NCBI GenBank assembly: GCA_034440515.1
Contig: JAWXCF010000100.1
Span: 1 to 6,953 of the forward strand
Length of the DNA stretch: 6,953 nt
Reading direction: 5' to 3'
From: JAWXCF01 sp034440515
GTDB taxonomy: Bacteria; Bacteroidota; Bacteroidia; CAILMK01
Made by a program: the position numbers and the translations under genes. The notes beneath the pieces are model-generated. The model saw only the letters and a program-made list of their open reading frames with translations, was not told where the DNA came from and made no database searches. Positions 6,300-6,953 of this stretch are shown here, piece by piece (within the stretch, counting starts at the first letter, position 1; each line of letters starts with the position of its first letter).

Positions 6300-6953
6300 C
6301 TAGGCTTGTTTGCTTTTTCTTTTTATAATTAAATCCCAAAGTATGGGCAATGCAAATATGGTGATGGTTAATATAGAGGTAATGGTATTTAAACTCTCTG
6401 TTTCAGTAAATTGACACCACTTAGTCTCTGCTAAAAAGTGACAAGGCAAGTCTAGAAACAGCTTAATGCCCAGTAAGCCAATAACAATATAGGCAGATAC
6501 CTCAATATATGGAAATCTATCAAGCAGGGTTACAAAGAACTGAGTGACCAATCGCATACTAAGTATTCCAATAAATACCCCTGTCATAATTAAATAAATA
6601 TTATTAGAAAAAGTAACTGCTGCAAATACATTGTCCACGCTGAATACCAAATCCATAAGCTCTACCATAGCCACAACTGCCCAAAATGGACCCAAGAAAC
6701 CGACTGTGTTTCTGTATAACCATATTTTCTTTGGAGATTCTTCTGTCAACATTTCTTCATCAGATTTATTTTTTGCTGTGAAGTACTTGAATGCCAAATA
6801 CATAAGATATATTCCGCTGATCGGTTTTATCCACCATATTTGTTGTAGTAGCGATATAAAAAATAAAGATAAGCCTCTAAATACGTACGCACCAATAATG
6901 CCGTAACGCAATGCCTTTTTGCGTTGATGCTTAGGTAAATCCATCACCATTAC
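6300..6953 (-). CDS. TerC-family integral membrane protein, 5'-partial (likely metal-ion exporter)
   Basis: This is a polytopic inner-membrane protein of the TerC family. The frame stays open to the right edge (codon GTA precedes the ATG at 6950), so the start is missing. The visible part begins at a cytoplasmic MDLPKHQRKKALRYG segment, which in YceF/YkoY-type relatives follows the first membrane helix and its S-x-DN motif. Roughly 50 codons are therefore probably lost. Numbering from the ATG at 6950, hydrophobic segments lie near 15-36, 38-56, 85-113, 118-140, 150-168 and 188-207. The conserved acidic motif is ELMDLVFSVDNVFA (97-110), with D100, D106 and N107 inside a helix. B. subtilis members have been linked to manganese export that metalates exoenzymes; other members are named for tellurite resistance. 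The substrate here is inferred only from the family. It ends in the basic tail KRKSKQA. Confidence 0.9.
   Translation of the reverse strand, partial: VMVMDLPKHQRKKALRYGIIGAYVFRGLSLFFISLLQQIWWIKPISGIYLMYLAFKYFTAKNKSDEEMLTEESPKKIWLYRNTVGFLGPFWAVVAMVELMDLVFSVDNVFAAVTFSNNIYLIMTGVFIGILSMRLVTQFFVTLLDRFPYIEVSAYIVIGLLGIKLFLDLPCHFLAETKWCQFTETESLNTITSILTITIFALPILWDLIIKRKSKQA

Noticed and set aside
6631..6906. Plus-strand open frame of 91 codons opposite the TerC gene
   Set aside because: It is antisense to a well-supported membrane protein gene, and its Ile/Ser/Thr-rich product mirrors the TerC codons; no start signal or known domain is seen.

Overview
The window looks like a piece of a low-GC Bacteroidota chromosome. 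The main reasons are a deoxynucleoside kinase that closely resembles the Bacteroidota dAK/dGK-type enzymes, a lack of Shine-Dalgarno sequences before the genes, and a TAnnTTTG-type promoter element upstream of trpS. The genus cannot be read from the sequence.

Layout. Bases 1-3510 (+ strand) hold the 3' part of a very large gene. Its product is a superfamily 1 (DNA2/NAM7/UPF1-like) helicase fused to a C-terminal Vsr/MTES_1575-like endonuclease. The frame is open to the left edge, so the true start and any N-terminal domain lie outside the window. Its architecture matches the single-protein helicase-nucleases found in bacterial defence islands, and it is clearly more AT-rich than its neighbours. 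It ends only 6 bp from the convergent murB.

Bases 3517-6953 (- strand) hold four housekeeping-type genes. In transcription order they are a TerC-family membrane protein (5' end cut by the right edge), a deoxynucleoside kinase, trpS and murB. The trpS stop and murB start overlap in ATGA, so these two are very likely co-transcribed and translationally coupled. Short gaps of 66 bp (TerC to kinase) and 57 bp (kinase to trpS) hold plausible promoters: a weak one overlapping a perfect 6-bp dyad before the kinase, and a TATATTTG element almost touching the trpS start codon.

How the genes fit together. The minus-strand genes serve unrelated core functions: metal-ion handling, nucleotide salvage, tryptophan charging and peptidoglycan precursor synthesis. 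The helicase-nuclease looks like an accessory, probably anti-phage gene next to this core block, and the 3511-3516 junction may mark the edge of an accessory island. No tRNA, rRNA, CRISPR array, insertion sequence or integrase is visible. There is no gene-free stretch above 66 bp.
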